From NCBI GenBank assembly GCA_016721185.1, contig JADKIP010000014.1, forward strand, positions 620,001-684,000: a stretch of DNA of 64,000 nt, given 5' to 3'. Within the stretch, counting starts at the first letter, position 1, and each line of letters opens with the position of its first letter. A model generated the notes under the pieces. It was not told the origin of the DNA. It made no database searches and saw only the letters and a program-made list of their open reading frames with translations. The position numbers and the translations under genes are program-made. Of the stretch, positions 46,734 to 55,684 are shown piece by piece. The DNA is from Candidatus Dechloromonas phosphorivorans. Its GTDB lineage: Bacteria > Pseudomonadota > Gammaproteobacteria > Burkholderiales > Rhodocyclaceae.

Positions 46734-48317
46734 GTGACTCAAGACAATCGCCCATTAATCGTCGATCTAGACGGTACGCTCTTGCGCTCGGATATGCTAA
46801 TCGAATCCGCGTTTGCTTTTATTCGACACACGCCATTACGAAGCTTGGCACTGGTGTTATGGCTGTTAAAAGGTAAGGCTAACCTTAAAGCCAGATTAGC
46901 CGCCGAAGTGTCGATTGATGTCACTTCGCTTCCGTATGATGAACAAGTCATTGCTTTTCTCGAACAACAAAAAGCGATTGGTTGTACTTTGGTTCTGGCG
47001 ACTGCCAGCCATCAAGACTATGCGGATGCCATCGCAATCCACCTTGGCCTGTTTGATCGCGTACTCGCTACCACCGGCGACACGAATCTTTCTGCCAGAA
47101 CCAAGCGCGATGTTTTGGTGCGCGAATACGGTGACAAGGGCTTCGACTACATAGGCAATTCAAAAGATGACTTGAAAGTCTGGGCTGCGGCGCACAGGGC
47201 TTATCTAGCCAATCCGGAAATTGGTGTCGAGGCAGCTGCTGGAAAACTTGGTAACGTAGAGCAAGTGTTCCGCACGCCAATCAATCCGTGGCTGGCCTGG
47301 ATAAAACAGATGCGCTTACATCAATGGGCCAAAAATGCATTGCTTTTTGTGCCTTTGCTGGCCTCCCATCAAATCGGCAATGTCGAGCTTGTTTTTAGTG
47401 GTCTGCTGGCATTTTTGGTCTTCGGCCTCTGCGCCTCAAGCGTCTATCTGCTTAATGATTTGTTGGACCTAAAGGACGACCGCCAACATCCCAGCAAATG
47501 TTCCCGCCCACTGGCATGCGGAGCAGTATCAATCAAGGCGGCTTTACTGGCGGTCCCGGCGCTGTTGTTGGTCGCGTTTGCAATGGCAGCGTTGCTATTG
47601 CCGTGGAAATTTGTGCTGACACTGGCTGCCTACTACGCTTTGACATTGGCTTATTCGCTGGTGCTAAAACGTATCATGACTGTGGATGTCATCACCCTGG
47701 CAATGCTCTACACCGTCCGCATCATCGCCGGAACCATGGCGTTCAATGTGCAACTGACATTCTGGATGCTGGCGTTTTCGATGTTCCTGTTTCTCAGCTT
47801 GGCTCTAGTCAAACGCTATGCAGAATTGCAGGAATCCCGCAAGAAAGGCAAGTCAGAACAGCCTCATGGGCGCGGCTACTTTCCCGATGACCTGGAAGTG
47901 ATCTCCTCACTTGGTGCAGCCTCGGGCTATCTCGCCGTGATGGTGCTGGCACTCTATATTCAGGACCAGAACACCCTAGCGCTTTACCGTTATCCGCAGG
48001 TTATCTGGCTGGCCTGCCCATTGTTGCTTTACTGGATTACCCGAACATGGATGATCGCTCATCGCGGTTGGATGCATGAAGACCCTGTGGTCTTCGCCAT
48101 GAAAGATCGCAATAGTTTGATCCTTGAGTACTGTTTGCCGCAGTTTTCTGGTTTGCCACACGGGCGACAAACTCTACTCATGGGGCCGCTATCCCGCCCA
48201 CCCGCAAACAGCCAAACCCTGCCATTGGCGCGCGGATATTCAGCAAAACCTGGCCGACTTGGCCTCGCGATACGGCACCCTGCTACCCTTTGGGAACGGT
48301 CGTTCCTATGGCGATAG
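46734..48317 (+). CDS. HAD phosphatase-UbiA fusion resembling polyprenyl-phosphate phosphoribosyltransferase (DPPR synthase)
   Basis: Residues 1-180 are a HAD domain (IVDLDGTLLRSD with both Asp; ATASHQDYA; DYIGNSKDD). Residues 195-470 are a UbiA domain with MRLHQWAKNALLFVPLL, the prenyl-diphosphate motif NDLLDLKDDRQHPSK and RPLACG. That last stretch closely parallels mycobacterial Rv3806c, which moves 5-phosphoribose from PRPP to decaprenyl phosphate. The HAD part could then remove the 5-phosphate. GTG start. After RNSLIL (about 48120) the frame goes astray into the next gene; dropping one C there gives STVCRSFLV, so the last 65 residues are probably not native. Confidence 0.8.
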   Translation: MTQDNRPLIVDLDGTLLRSDMLIESAFAFIRHTPLRSLALVLWLLKGKANLKARLAAEVSIDVTSLPYDEQVIAFLEQQKAIGCTLVLATASHQDYADAIAIHLGLFDRVLATTGDTNLSARTKRDVLVREYGDKGFDYIGNSKDDLKVWAAAHRAYLANPEIGVEAAAGKLGNVEQVFRTPINPWLAWIKQMRLHQWAKNALLFVPLLASHQIGNVELVFSGLLAFLVFGLCASSVYLLNDLLDLKDDRQHPSKCSRPLACGAVSIKAALLAVPALLLVAFAMAALLLPWKFVLTLAAYYALTLAYSLVLKRIMTVDVITLAMLYTVRIIAGTMAFNVQLTFWMLAFSMFLFLSLALVKRYAELQESRKKGKSEQPHGRGYFPDDLEVISSLGAASGYLAVMVLALYIQDQNTLALYRYPQVIWLACPLLLYWITRTWMIAHRGWMHEDPVVFAMKDRNSLILEYCLPQFSGLPHGRQTLLMGPLSRPPANSQTLPLARGYSAKPGRLGLAIRHPATLWERSFLWR

Positions 48318-49476
48318 TTGCCTGGCGGCGAGTGATCAGGTGTTGTGCATGCGGTCGCTCGACCGATTTATCGAAGCTGATTGGCGAACCGGCCTAATCC
48401 GCGCCGAGGCTGGCGTCACGCTGCAGGAGGTCCTGAAACTCGCCATCCCCAAAGGCTGGTTCCTGCCAGTTACACCCGGTACCCAATTCGTCACTCTGGG
48501 TGGTGCGCTTGCTAACGATGTTCACGGCAAAAACCATCATGTGCGAGGAACCTTCGGCTGCCACGTCCCGCGTTTCGGCTTGATTAGAAGCGATCAGCCG
48601 CCGCTGAACTGTTCAAGCCAGGAAAATGCCGAATTGTATGCAGCGACTATCGGTGGATTGGGCCTGACCGGCATCATCGACTGGGTGGAACTGCAACTGA
48701 CCCCCATCCGTTCCAGCCTGATCGACGCCACCCATATCCGCTTTGGCAACCTCAATGAATTCTTTGCGCTCTCGGCCGAACTGGATAGTAAATTTGAATT
48801 CACCGTATCGTGGATCGACTGCCTGGCCAGAGGAAAATCAGTCGGGCGAGGCATCTATATGGCTGGCAATCATGCCGAAGAAGGGCCATTGGAATTCGCC
48901 AAGCCATCAAAACTGAATGTCCGCGTCACGCCACCGATCTCCGCGATCAATCGATTGTCGTTGCAGTTATTCAATAGCGCCTACTACCAGGGTCACCGCG
49001 CTGGCCGCCACGACAGCCGGATTGATTACGAACCATTTTTCTATCCGCTCGACCGAATCCTGAACTGGAACCGCATTTACGGCCCAAAAGGTTTCCAACA
49101 ATATCAGTGCGCGATCCCGGATGCCAATGCAGCAGTGGCAACACGCGAACTGCTTGATGCCATCGCCGCCGCGCATAGTGGCTCATTCCTGGCAGTGTTG
49201 AAGCGTTTTGGAAATATAACCTCGCCTGGTTTGCTCTCGTTTCCGCTACCGGGGGCAACCTTGGCGCTAGATTTCCCGCAACAGGGAGAATTGACCGCCC
49301 GATTGTTTGCGCGACTGGACGCCATCGTGCGAGAGGCAGGGGGACGTATCTATCCGGCCAAAGATGCGCATATGAATGGGGAGGATTTTAAAAATGCTTA
49401 TCCGGTATTTGAGAAAATCAGGTCATTGTCTGACCCGGTAATTTCTTCACGTTTTTGGCAAAGAGTAGCCACATAA
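48124..49476 (+). CDS. DprE1-like FAD-dependent decaprenylphosphoryl-ribose oxidase
   Basis: About 450 residues; the true start is hidden (native protein probably begins near KLYSWGRYP at about 48170; upstream belongs to the UbiA gene). FAD domain: LLPFGNGRSYGDSC, VTLGGALANDVHGKNHHVRGTFG, the hallmark HGKNHH of DprE1. C-terminal part: VLKRFGNITSPGLLSFPLPGATLALDFP and YPAKDAHMNGEDF with the active-site Lys. DprE1 oxidises polyprenyl-phospho-ribose at C2'. The residue matching Cys387 of M. tuberculosis DprE1 is Ala here. Acts with the SDR at 51164-51901. Confidence 0.85.
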   Translation: MSTVCRSFLVCHTGDKLYSWGRYPAHPQTAKPCHWRADIQQNLADLASRYGTLLPFGNGRSYGDSCLAASDQVLCMRSLDRFIEADWRTGLIRAEAGVTLQEVLKLAIPKGWFLPVTPGTQFVTLGGALANDVHGKNHHVRGTFGCHVPRFGLIRSDQPPLNCSSQENAELYAATIGGLGLTGIIDWVELQLTPIRSSLIDATHIRFGNLNEFFALSAELDSKFEFTVSWIDCLARGKSVGRGIYMAGNHAEEGPLEFAKPSKLNVRVTPPISAINRLSLQLFNSAYYQGHRAGRHDSRIDYEPFFYPLDRILNWNRIYGPKGFQQYQCAIPDANAAVATRELLDAIAAAHSGSFLAVLKRFGNITSPGLLSFPLPGATLALDFPQQGELTARLFARLDAIVREAGGRIYPAKDAHMNGEDFKNAYPVFEKIRSLSDPVISSRFWQRVAT

Positions 49477-49504
49477 ATATATAATTTATAATTAATAACA
49501 ATCA

Positions 49505-51148
49505 ATGACATCACTATTAAAAATAATTAATTGTAGTTTTTTTGTCCGAATAATATATCTTCCCGTTTTGTTTATTATGTTGGTGTGTTTGTTTCTGCCA
49601 CAAAGCCTGACTGGCATAAATGTTTTTGATGAAGGGTTTATTGTAAGCGGTGCAATGCTGGTAAAGGGGGGAATGCTGCCATACAGAGACTTCTTGTCGA
49701 TGTATGGTCCTGGACAGTATTACGTCACAGCAGCAATTTTTTCTGTGTTAGGAGAAGACCTCCGGCATGTACGTTACCTGCACGCCATATTGCTTGCCGC
49801 ACTGGGGATAACAATCTATTTCCTTGCAGATAAATCCAAGGAAACTAAAGCCAAGTCTTTTTTAACACTACTTACCTATGTGGGAGTCGTGCTCTTCGCA
49901 CAACCTAATGTTGGTTATCCCGCCATAACTGCAACTTTGTTTTTGCTATTCAGCGCATACGCATTAGTCAAGTGGGCCGATACATTACGTGCCGATAATC
50001 TTGTACTGGCTTCATGCATGATTGGTATGGCTGGCCTGTTCCGTTGGGACTTCGGGGTATTTGGCTTATTGGCACTTACGTTTACATTGGTGTTTGCAGC
50101 GCTGCTGGAAAAGAAAAATTCAAACAGGAGCATCAATTTCGTTAGTTTATGTTTTATTGCAATTATTCCCGCAGGGTTTATTCTGGTTGGAGTCTACATT
50201 CCTCTATTGGTGATGTTTTCAGACCCAGTTCGCTGGTATCAGGAGGTGCCATTATTTTCGCTTACAGAGTTTTCAAAGTGGCGAAATATTGAGTTTTTGC
50301 GGCCAACATACTGGGCTTTATCAGGTGCAACTAATGCAATAAATTTTAATAATGCAGTCCTTCATTTTGCCTACTTGGGTGTTCCGATTGTTTTGGTCAT
50401 GGGGGCTTTCGGTTCAACGGCGTACATGCTCGTCCGCGGTGCAGTAAAATCGATAGAAAAGAATAGATATATTTTGATTGTTTATCTAGCCTTGCTTTGC
50501 CTATTCTTGCTCAATCAAATGAGAGTCAGGCCAGGTCTTTGGCAGGGTTTCCCTGCACTTGTTGTCTCATTGCCACTACTTGTCCTGCTTATGGATTCTT
50601 GCGATAAAATAATTTCACGTAGCAAGCCGATCACCATGGCTATCAATATAACTGCCTTCATTATTGGCGCCATGTTGTTTAATGCAGGACTCAACCGGTT
50701 GGTTGAATCTTCCAGCAAACACTTCATAGAACTTAATACTTCTCGTTCTTCAGGCATACGTGTCAAGCCAGAATTGACGCCATACATCGAGCTAGTGAAA
50801 TACGTTCAGACCCAAACGAAACCTAACGAAAGCATTTACTCTGGAGTTCAGGATCATTCACGCCTGTTTATTAATGACGTCATGTTGTATTTCTTGACTA
50901 ATCGGCCTCCAGCAGATCGCTATATGGAGCTCGAACCGGGTATTTCGAATACCGCACAGGGGCAGCAAGAAATAATATATTCCCTGGCTCAAAAAAATAC
51001 CCGAATTCTGGTATTAAGCGAATTCAATTCAACTGAGCCAAACAACACATCTCAATCGAATGGTGTAACTATCTTGGACGAATATATACGTGCCAATTAT
51101 CGATTCGACAGAAGTTTTGGAAGCCAAATGATCTTTATCAAAAATTGA
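49505..51148 (+). CDS. Multi-span GT-C-like membrane glycosyltransferase
   Basis: 547 residues with ten or more membrane helices. The first outer loop carries INVFDEGFIVSGAMLVKGG and PYRDFLSMYGPGQYYV, the acidic-residue plus YGPG pattern of lipid-linked-sugar GT-C/ArnT-like transferases. The C-terminal 150 residues form a periplasmic domain. Markedly AT-rich (leader TATAATTTATAATTAATAAC), unlike the genes around it, so transfer is likely. In this setting an arabinofuranosyltransferase using polyprenyl-phospho-arabinose is the natural guess; the pilin arabinosyltransferase TfpW of Pseudomonas has the same general design. Inference only. Confidence 0.7.
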   Translation: MTSLLKIINCSFFVRIIYLPVLFIMLVCLFLPQSLTGINVFDEGFIVSGAMLVKGGMLPYRDFLSMYGPGQYYVTAAIFSVLGEDLRHVRYLHAILLAALGITIYFLADKSKETKAKSFLTLLTYVGVVLFAQPNVGYPAITATLFLLFSAYALVKWADTLRADNLVLASCMIGMAGLFRWDFGVFGLLALTFTLVFAALLEKKNSNRSINFVSLCFIAIIPAGFILVGVYIPLLVMFSDPVRWYQEVPLFSLTEFSKWRNIEFLRPTYWALSGATNAINFNNAVLHFAYLGVPIVLVMGAFGSTAYMLVRGAVKSIEKNRYILIVYLALLCLFLLNQMRVRPGLWQGFPALVVSLPLLVLLMDSCDKIISRSKPITMAINITAFIIGAMLFNAGLNRLVESSSKHFIELNTSRSSGIRVKPELTPYIELVKYVQTQTKPNESIYSGVQDHSRLFINDVMLYFLTNRPPADRYMELEPGISNTAQGQQEIIYSLAQKNTRILVLSEFNSTEPNNTSQSNGVTILDEYIRANYRFDRSFGSQMIFIKN

Positions 51149-51163
51149 ACTCATGAATTTACA

Positions 51164-51901
51164 ATGAAAAAAATTCTCGTTATCGGCGCAACTTCCGCCA
51201 TCGCCACCTCCTGCGCACGTCTCTGGGCAGAACGAGGCGCGATCCTCTTTCTTGTAGGTAGAACCCCGACAAAATCAGCCAGGTAGCAGCCGACCTGACT
51301 GCTCGTGGTGCAACTGTCCATACCCACGTGCTCGACCTCAACCACTTCGATCAGCACAAAGCCATGTTGGACGCTTGCTATGCCGCACTCCGGGCAAGTT
51401 GACGTCGCCCTTATTGCTCACGGCACCCTCCCAAACCAGAAAGCCTGCGAACAGGATGCACAATTGGCGATCCGGGAATTCACTAATAACGGCCTGAGCG
51501 TGATCGCTCTGCTCACCGATCTGGCCAGCCGCATGGAAGCACAGAAATCCGGCTGCATCGCGGTGATTTCCTCGGTGGCGGGTGATCGCGGACGGCCCTC
51601 CAATTACCTCTACGGTGCGGCCAAAGGCGCAGTCACCGATTTTTGCAGTGGCTTACGAGGCAGACTGTTCAAGTCCGGCATACAGGTTCTCACCATCAAA
51701 CCTGGTTTCGTCGATACCCCCATGACGCAGGACTTGGCGTTACCCAAGCTGCTGCTGGTAACCCCAGACAGAGTGGCGCAGGACATCGTGAAAGCGGTGG
51801 AGAAGCGCCGCGACACCCTTTACACCCCATGGTTCTGGCGCTTTATCATGTTGATCATCATTCATATTCCCGGCTCGCTCTTCAAACGCCTCGGTTTGTA
51901 A
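51164..51901 (+). pseudogene. DprE2-like short-chain dehydrogenase, two apparent frameshifts
   Basis: Pieces in three phases make one SDR of about 245 residues. From the ATG at 51164: KKILVIGATSAIATSCARLWAERGA and LVGR; after about 51262 NPDKISQVAADLTARGATVHTHVLDL; after about 51390 GQVDVALIAHGTLPNQ, AVISSVAGDRGRPSNYLYGAAKGA with the catalytic Ser, Tyr and Lys, and KPGFVDTPMT. One A missing at 51262 and one C extra at 51390 explain both. DprE2 reduces the 2-keto intermediate made by DprE1 to give polyprenyl-phospho-D-arabinofuranose. Confidence 0.8.
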
Positions 51902-51931
51902 GCATTTCACAAGATTCGCTGAAAGGAAAAA

Positions 51932-52867
51932 ATGAAATCAGCACGTATTGTTTTGCCCGGAGGGGCTGGTTTGGTGGGCCAGAATCTTGTCGCGCAATTG
52001 AAGAAACAGTGCTACTCAAACCTTGTTGTGCTCGACAAACACCGCAGCAACCTTGAGATTCTGCGCAAGATGCATCCTGACATCGTGGTCGAATACGCAG
52101 ACCTTGCCGACAATGGCGACTGGGAGAACCATCTCGCGGGTGCGGATGCGGTGGTGATGCTGCAAGCGCAGATTGGCGGTAACGACTACACCCAATTCCA
52201 ACGTAACAACATCGACTCGACCAGGCATGTCCTCAATGCGATGAAAGCGAATGGCGTACCCTATCTAGTGCATATCAGTTCCTCCGTAGTTGAGTCGGTT
52301 GCCAATGATTGGTACACAAACACCAAAAAAGAACAGGAGCGCATGGCGGTGGAAAGTGGGATACCCAATGTGGTCCTGCGCCCAACGCTGATGTTCGGTT
52401 GGTTTGACCGCAAGCACCTAGGCTGGCTATCGCGCTTCATGAATAAAGTCCCGGTATTTCCCATCCCCGGTCATGGCCGCTACATGCGCCAGCCGCTTTA
52501 TGCCGGCGACTTCAGCAGCATCATTGTCAGTTGCATCGAAAAACGTATCTCCGGAAATTTCAATATTTCCGGGCGTGAGCAAGTCGATTACATCGACATC
52601 ATTCGCGAGATCAAACGCGCCATTCGGTCACGCACGCTGATTCTCAATATTCCCTACTGGCTGTTTTATACACTGCTGAGCATCTGGGCCATATTTGACC
52701 GAGACCCGCCATTTACTACTCAACAATTATCTGCACTGGTAGCGGACGACGAGTTTGAAGTGATCGACTGGCCTCGAATATTTGGCGTAACACCGACAAC
52801 ATTTTCCAAGGCCATAGACATCACGTACAACGATCAAGCCTATAGCCAGATTGTCCTGGACTTTTAA
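51932..52867 (+). CDS. NAD-dependent epimerase/dehydratase
   Basis: 311 residues of the extended SDR family. Rossmann motif PGGAGLVGQNLVAQL at the N-terminus, LVHISSSVVESVANDWY with the catalytic Ser and the YTNTK (YxxxK) pair just after, and RPTLMFGWFD. Membrane-lipid-linked or nucleotide-linked sugar is the probable substrate. AAAGGAAAA precedes the ATG. Between the DprE2-like gene and the FAD-dependent oxidoreductase, two bases from the latter, so one operon. Confidence 0.82.
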   Translation: MKSARIVLPGGAGLVGQNLVAQLKKQCYSNLVVLDKHRSNLEILRKMHPDIVVEYADLADNGDWENHLAGADAVVMLQAQIGGNDYTQFQRNNIDSTRHVLNAMKANGVPYLVHISSSVVESVANDWYTNTKKEQERMAVESGIPNVVLRPTLMFGWFDRKHLGWLSRFMNKVPVFPIPGHGRYMRQPLYAGDFSSIIVSCIEKRISGNFNISGREQVDYIDIIREIKRAIRSRTLILNIPYWLFYTLLSIWAIFDRDPPFTTQQLSALVADDEFEVIDWPRIFGVTPTTFSKAIDITYNDQAYSQIVLDF

Positions 52868-52869
52868 AT

Positions 52870-54159
52870 ATGCAAAGTGAACGTATCGCCGTGCTCGGGG
52901 CTGCGCCCAGGGGCCTGGCAGTTGCCTATCAACTAGCGCGCGATGGCCATCATCCCGTTTTATTTGAGGCTGATGACCGAGTAGGTGGCATGACCGCTAT
53001 ATTCGATTTCAATGGCCTTGATATCGAGCGCTATTACCACTTCCACTGTATTTCAGATCATGCCTTTCTGCAGGTGCTCGACGAACTGGGCATCGCCGAC
53101 AAAATGCACTGGGTGGAAACCAAGATGGGGTACTTCTATCAGGGTGCGCTGCATCCCTGGGGAAACACCGTGGCTTTATTGAAGTTCCCCGGGCTGAGTC
53201 TGATCGCCAAATTCCGCTATGGTCTGCACGCTTTTCTATCCACCAAACGAAAAAACTGGCGGCCACTGGATACGCTGGAAGCCACTTCATGGATCAAGTG
53301 CTGGGTTGGAGCGGAAGCCTACGAAGTGCTCTGGCGCAGGCTGTTCGATTACAAGTTCTACGACTATTCGCATGGGCTTTCGGCGGCGTGGATCTGGAGC
53401 CGAATTCGTCGTATCGGGCGTTCACGCTATGACCTGTTTCGAGAAAAGCTGGGCTATCTGGAAGGTGGCTCGAATACCTTGTTGCAGGCTTTGAAAGCGG
53501 ATATCGAGCAGCATGGCGGTGAAGTTCGCTTGTCTTCGCCGGTATCACGTGTGGTGATCGAGGGGGGCGCGGTCAGAGGCGTGCAGCAGGGCGAGCAGTT
53601 CCTGCCCTTAGACAAGGTCATCAGTACCGTTCCCCTTCCTTATGTGTCGCGGTTGATACCGGATTTGCCGCAAGCCATCCTGGACGCATTCCAGGGTATG
53701 AAGAACATTGCCGTGGTCTGCGTAATCGTCAAATTGAAGAAGGCGGTAACAGAGAATTTCTGGCTGAACACGAATGATCCGGAAATGGACATTCCCGGCT
53801 TGGTTGAATACACCAATCTAAGGCCACTGGATCAGCACATCGTCTATGTGCCGTTCTACATGCCGGGCAAGAACCCGAAGTTTTCGGAGCCGGATAGCGT
53901 TTTTATTGATAAGGTGCGCCGCTATTTGCGCAAGATCAATCCAGCATTGCTGGATGAAGACTTCATCGAACTGCGTGCTAGCCGCTACCGCTATGCCCAA
54001 CCCATCTGCGAGCCGAGTTACCTGGAGCGGCTGCCGCCCGTGGCCTTGCCGGTGCAAGGCCTCTGGGTGGCGGATACGTCCTACTATTACCCGGAAGATC
54101 GCGGCATTTCCGAGAGCATCGGCTTTGGTCGGGAGATGGCGCGGATGGCGATTGCGTGA
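52870..54159 (+). CDS. FAD-dependent amine-oxidase-like oxidoreductase of glycan cluster
   Basis: 429 residues. The N-terminal dinucleotide fold reads AVLGAAPRGLAVAYQLARDG (the usual GxGxxG has Ala at the second Gly), then FEADDRVGGM and IERYYHFHC. The C-terminal FAD motif LWVADTSYYYPEDRGISESI is intact. It belongs to the protoporphyrinogen-oxidase/UDP-galactopyranose-mutase-like group often found in polysaccharide clusters next to NAD epimerases. Reaction unknown; a redox step or furanose formation on the sugar lipid is possible. Confidence 0.8.
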   Translation: MQSERIAVLGAAPRGLAVAYQLARDGHHPVLFEADDRVGGMTAIFDFNGLDIERYYHFHCISDHAFLQVLDELGIADKMHWVETKMGYFYQGALHPWGNTVALLKFPGLSLIAKFRYGLHAFLSTKRKNWRPLDTLEATSWIKCWVGAEAYEVLWRRLFDYKFYDYSHGLSAAWIWSRIRRIGRSRYDLFREKLGYLEGGSNTLLQALKADIEQHGGEVRLSSPVSRVVIEGGAVRGVQQGEQFLPLDKVISTVPLPYVSRLIPDLPQAILDAFQGMKNIAVVCVIVKLKKAVTENFWLNTNDPEMDIPGLVEYTNLRPLDQHIVYVPFYMPGKNPKFSEPDSVFIDKVRRYLRKINPALLDEDFIELRASRYRYAQPICEPSYLERLPPVALPVQGLWVADTSYYYPEDRGISESIGFGREMARMAIA

Positions 54160-54557
54160 TCCGTTCGTTCGCTTCGCGGCAATTCATGCTGTTCCTGCTG
54201 ACAGGCGGGACAGCGGCGGCGATCAACTTCGCCAGCCGCATCCTCTACAACCACTGGCTGGACTATTCCAACTCAATCATCGTTGCTTACCTGACCGGCA
54301 TGGTGACCGCTTTTGTGCTGGCGCGCCTGTTCGTGTTCACAGAAACTAGCCAGAACTGGCATCGTTCCGCGCTGATTTTCACCTTGGTCAACATGGTTGC
54401 GGTGGCGCAGACGTGGGCAATCAGCATGGGGTTGGCCTACTACGTCCTGCCAAGCGCTGGTGTCACCCGTTTCGCCCCGGAAATCGCCCATGCGGCAGGT
54501 GTCGCGTTCCCGGTGTTCACCAGTTACCTCGGCCACAAGCACTGGTCTTTCCGTTGA
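54156..54557 (+). CDS. GtrA family membrane protein
   Basis: 133 residues, four membrane helices. GtrA marks: QFMLFLLTGGTAAAINFASRILY at the start, YLTGMVTAFVLARLFVF and FPVFTSYLGHKHWSF at the end. GTG start overlapping the previous stop. GtrA proteins help move or present polyprenyl-phosphate sugars. Mycobacteria have a GtrA-like protein (Rv3789) next to DprE1/DprE2 that is tied to arabinan synthesis, so its presence here supports the arabinose reading. Confidence 0.88.
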   Translation: MIRSFASRQFMLFLLTGGTAAAINFASRILYNHWLDYSNSIIVAYLTGMVTAFVLARLFVFTETSQNWHRSALIFTLVNMVAVAQTWAISMGLAYYVLPSAGVTRFAPEIAHAAGVAFPVFTSYLGHKHWSFR

Positions 54558-54581
54558 TGCATGGCCTGAAAGTCGGACGCA

Positions 54582-55523
54582 GTGCTCGTCTTCTGCTTGA
54601 TGACGCTAGCTTATGTCGGCTTGTTGCTGTGGGTGGATCGGGACCGGGGGCTGTTGGCCGGGTTCGACCGCTTGCATGCGCTGCTCCCGACGTTACTGGT
54701 CTTCTCCCTAGCGTCGTATCTGGCTCGCTATGCGCGCTGGTGTTGGCTACTGGCTCGGGCGGGAACGGCGATTCGGCCGGTGCGCGGATTGGTAGCCTAC
54801 CTGTCTGGGTTTGCCTTTACCGCCACACCGGGCAAGGTTGGGGAATTGCTGCGTATCCGCTATTTCCAGCCGATGGGTGTTTCCCCTGCGCTGGTGGTGT
54901 CCGCATTCGTGTACGAACGACTGTTCGATCTTCTCGTGGTGCTTTGTCTCGCCGGTATTGCCGCTGCAGGCTTCGGAGTATTCCCGGTTGTGGTGGTATT
55001 TGTGGTCCTCGTTTTGTCCACAGCGTTTCTGCTGGTGAAGTATCCCAACTGTTTGCTGCACACGGCCGGTTATCTCGAACGGCACCACCTGCGACGTCTG
55101 GCGCGCCTCGCGGAAGTGTTCGCTCGTGGATTTGCAAATACCGCTGTCTGGCTTACACCGCTTGATTTACTTGTCTCTTTTGTGACCGGCCTAATTGCCT
55201 GGGGACTGACGGCGTATTCGTTTGTTCTGCTGCTAGATCAGTTCGGACTTGGCGTGCCCTCGTTGCTGGCGTTTTCTCTATATCCGACAGCCATGCTTGC
55301 AGGTGCCGCCTCCATGCTGCCGGGCGGTATTGGCTCCACCGAGGGAGTCTTGATCGCACTGCTTGCCGGACTCGGGGTCAGCTTGGCAAATGGAACGATA
55401 GCGGCAATTGGCATTCGCATCTCGACCCTCTGGTTTGCAACCTTGCTGGGATTGGTTTCGATACTGGTGCTTGAACTTTTCGTAAAGTTAGATGCTAAAC
55501 AAAATTACCTTGGACATGCTTGA
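54582..55523 (+). CDS. Lysylphosphatidylglycerol-synthase-type flippase-like membrane protein (UPF0104)
   Basis: 313 residues, about eight membrane helices. Family motifs: FSLASYLARYARWCWLLARAG, YLSGFAFTATPGKVGELLRIRYF and the late ASMLPGGIGSTEGVLIALLAGLGVS. The GTG at 54582 is the only start; an ATG at 54558 in another phase (MHGLKVGRS) with one base lost would give a more usual N-terminus. Relatives are thought to be flippases for lipid-linked molecules. Last gene of the island operon. Confidence 0.82.
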   Translation: MLVFCLMTLAYVGLLLWVDRDRGLLAGFDRLHALLPTLLVFSLASYLARYARWCWLLARAGTAIRPVRGLVAYLSGFAFTATPGKVGELLRIRYFQPMGVSPALVVSAFVYERLFDLLVVLCLAGIAAAGFGVFPVVVVFVVLVLSTAFLLVKYPNCLLHTAGYLERHHLRRLARLAEVFARGFANTAVWLTPLDLLVSFVTGLIAWGLTAYSFVLLLDQFGLGVPSLLAFSLYPTAMLAGAASMLPGGIGSTEGVLIALLAGLGVSLANGTIAAIGIRISTLWFATLLGLVSILVLELFVKLDAKQNYLGHA

Positions 55524-55646
55524 TTGGGTATCCGTATGCTGGGTTGTCATCTTTTTGCGATCAAAACTGCGGATCAGTCTCCTCAAGCTGAAGCGCTTGA
55601 TGATTGCAGTCATTTCGCCGTCAAGGAACAAATAATAACAGCGCCG

Positions 55647-55680
55647 GCGACTTCGACTGCAGGTGCTCAGTCGAAGTCGC
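55647..55680. repeat. Perfect 13-bp inverted repeat at right edge of island
   Basis: GCGACTTCGACTG (55647-55659), loop of 8, CAGTCGAAGTCGC (55668-55680). It follows the ferric-reductase-like gene (minus strand) by 4 bases and lies beyond the last island gene. Stable enough to end transcription, although no T run follows on either strand. It could also be a junction feature of the acquired segment. Confidence 0.7.
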
Positions 55681-55684
55681 TGGT

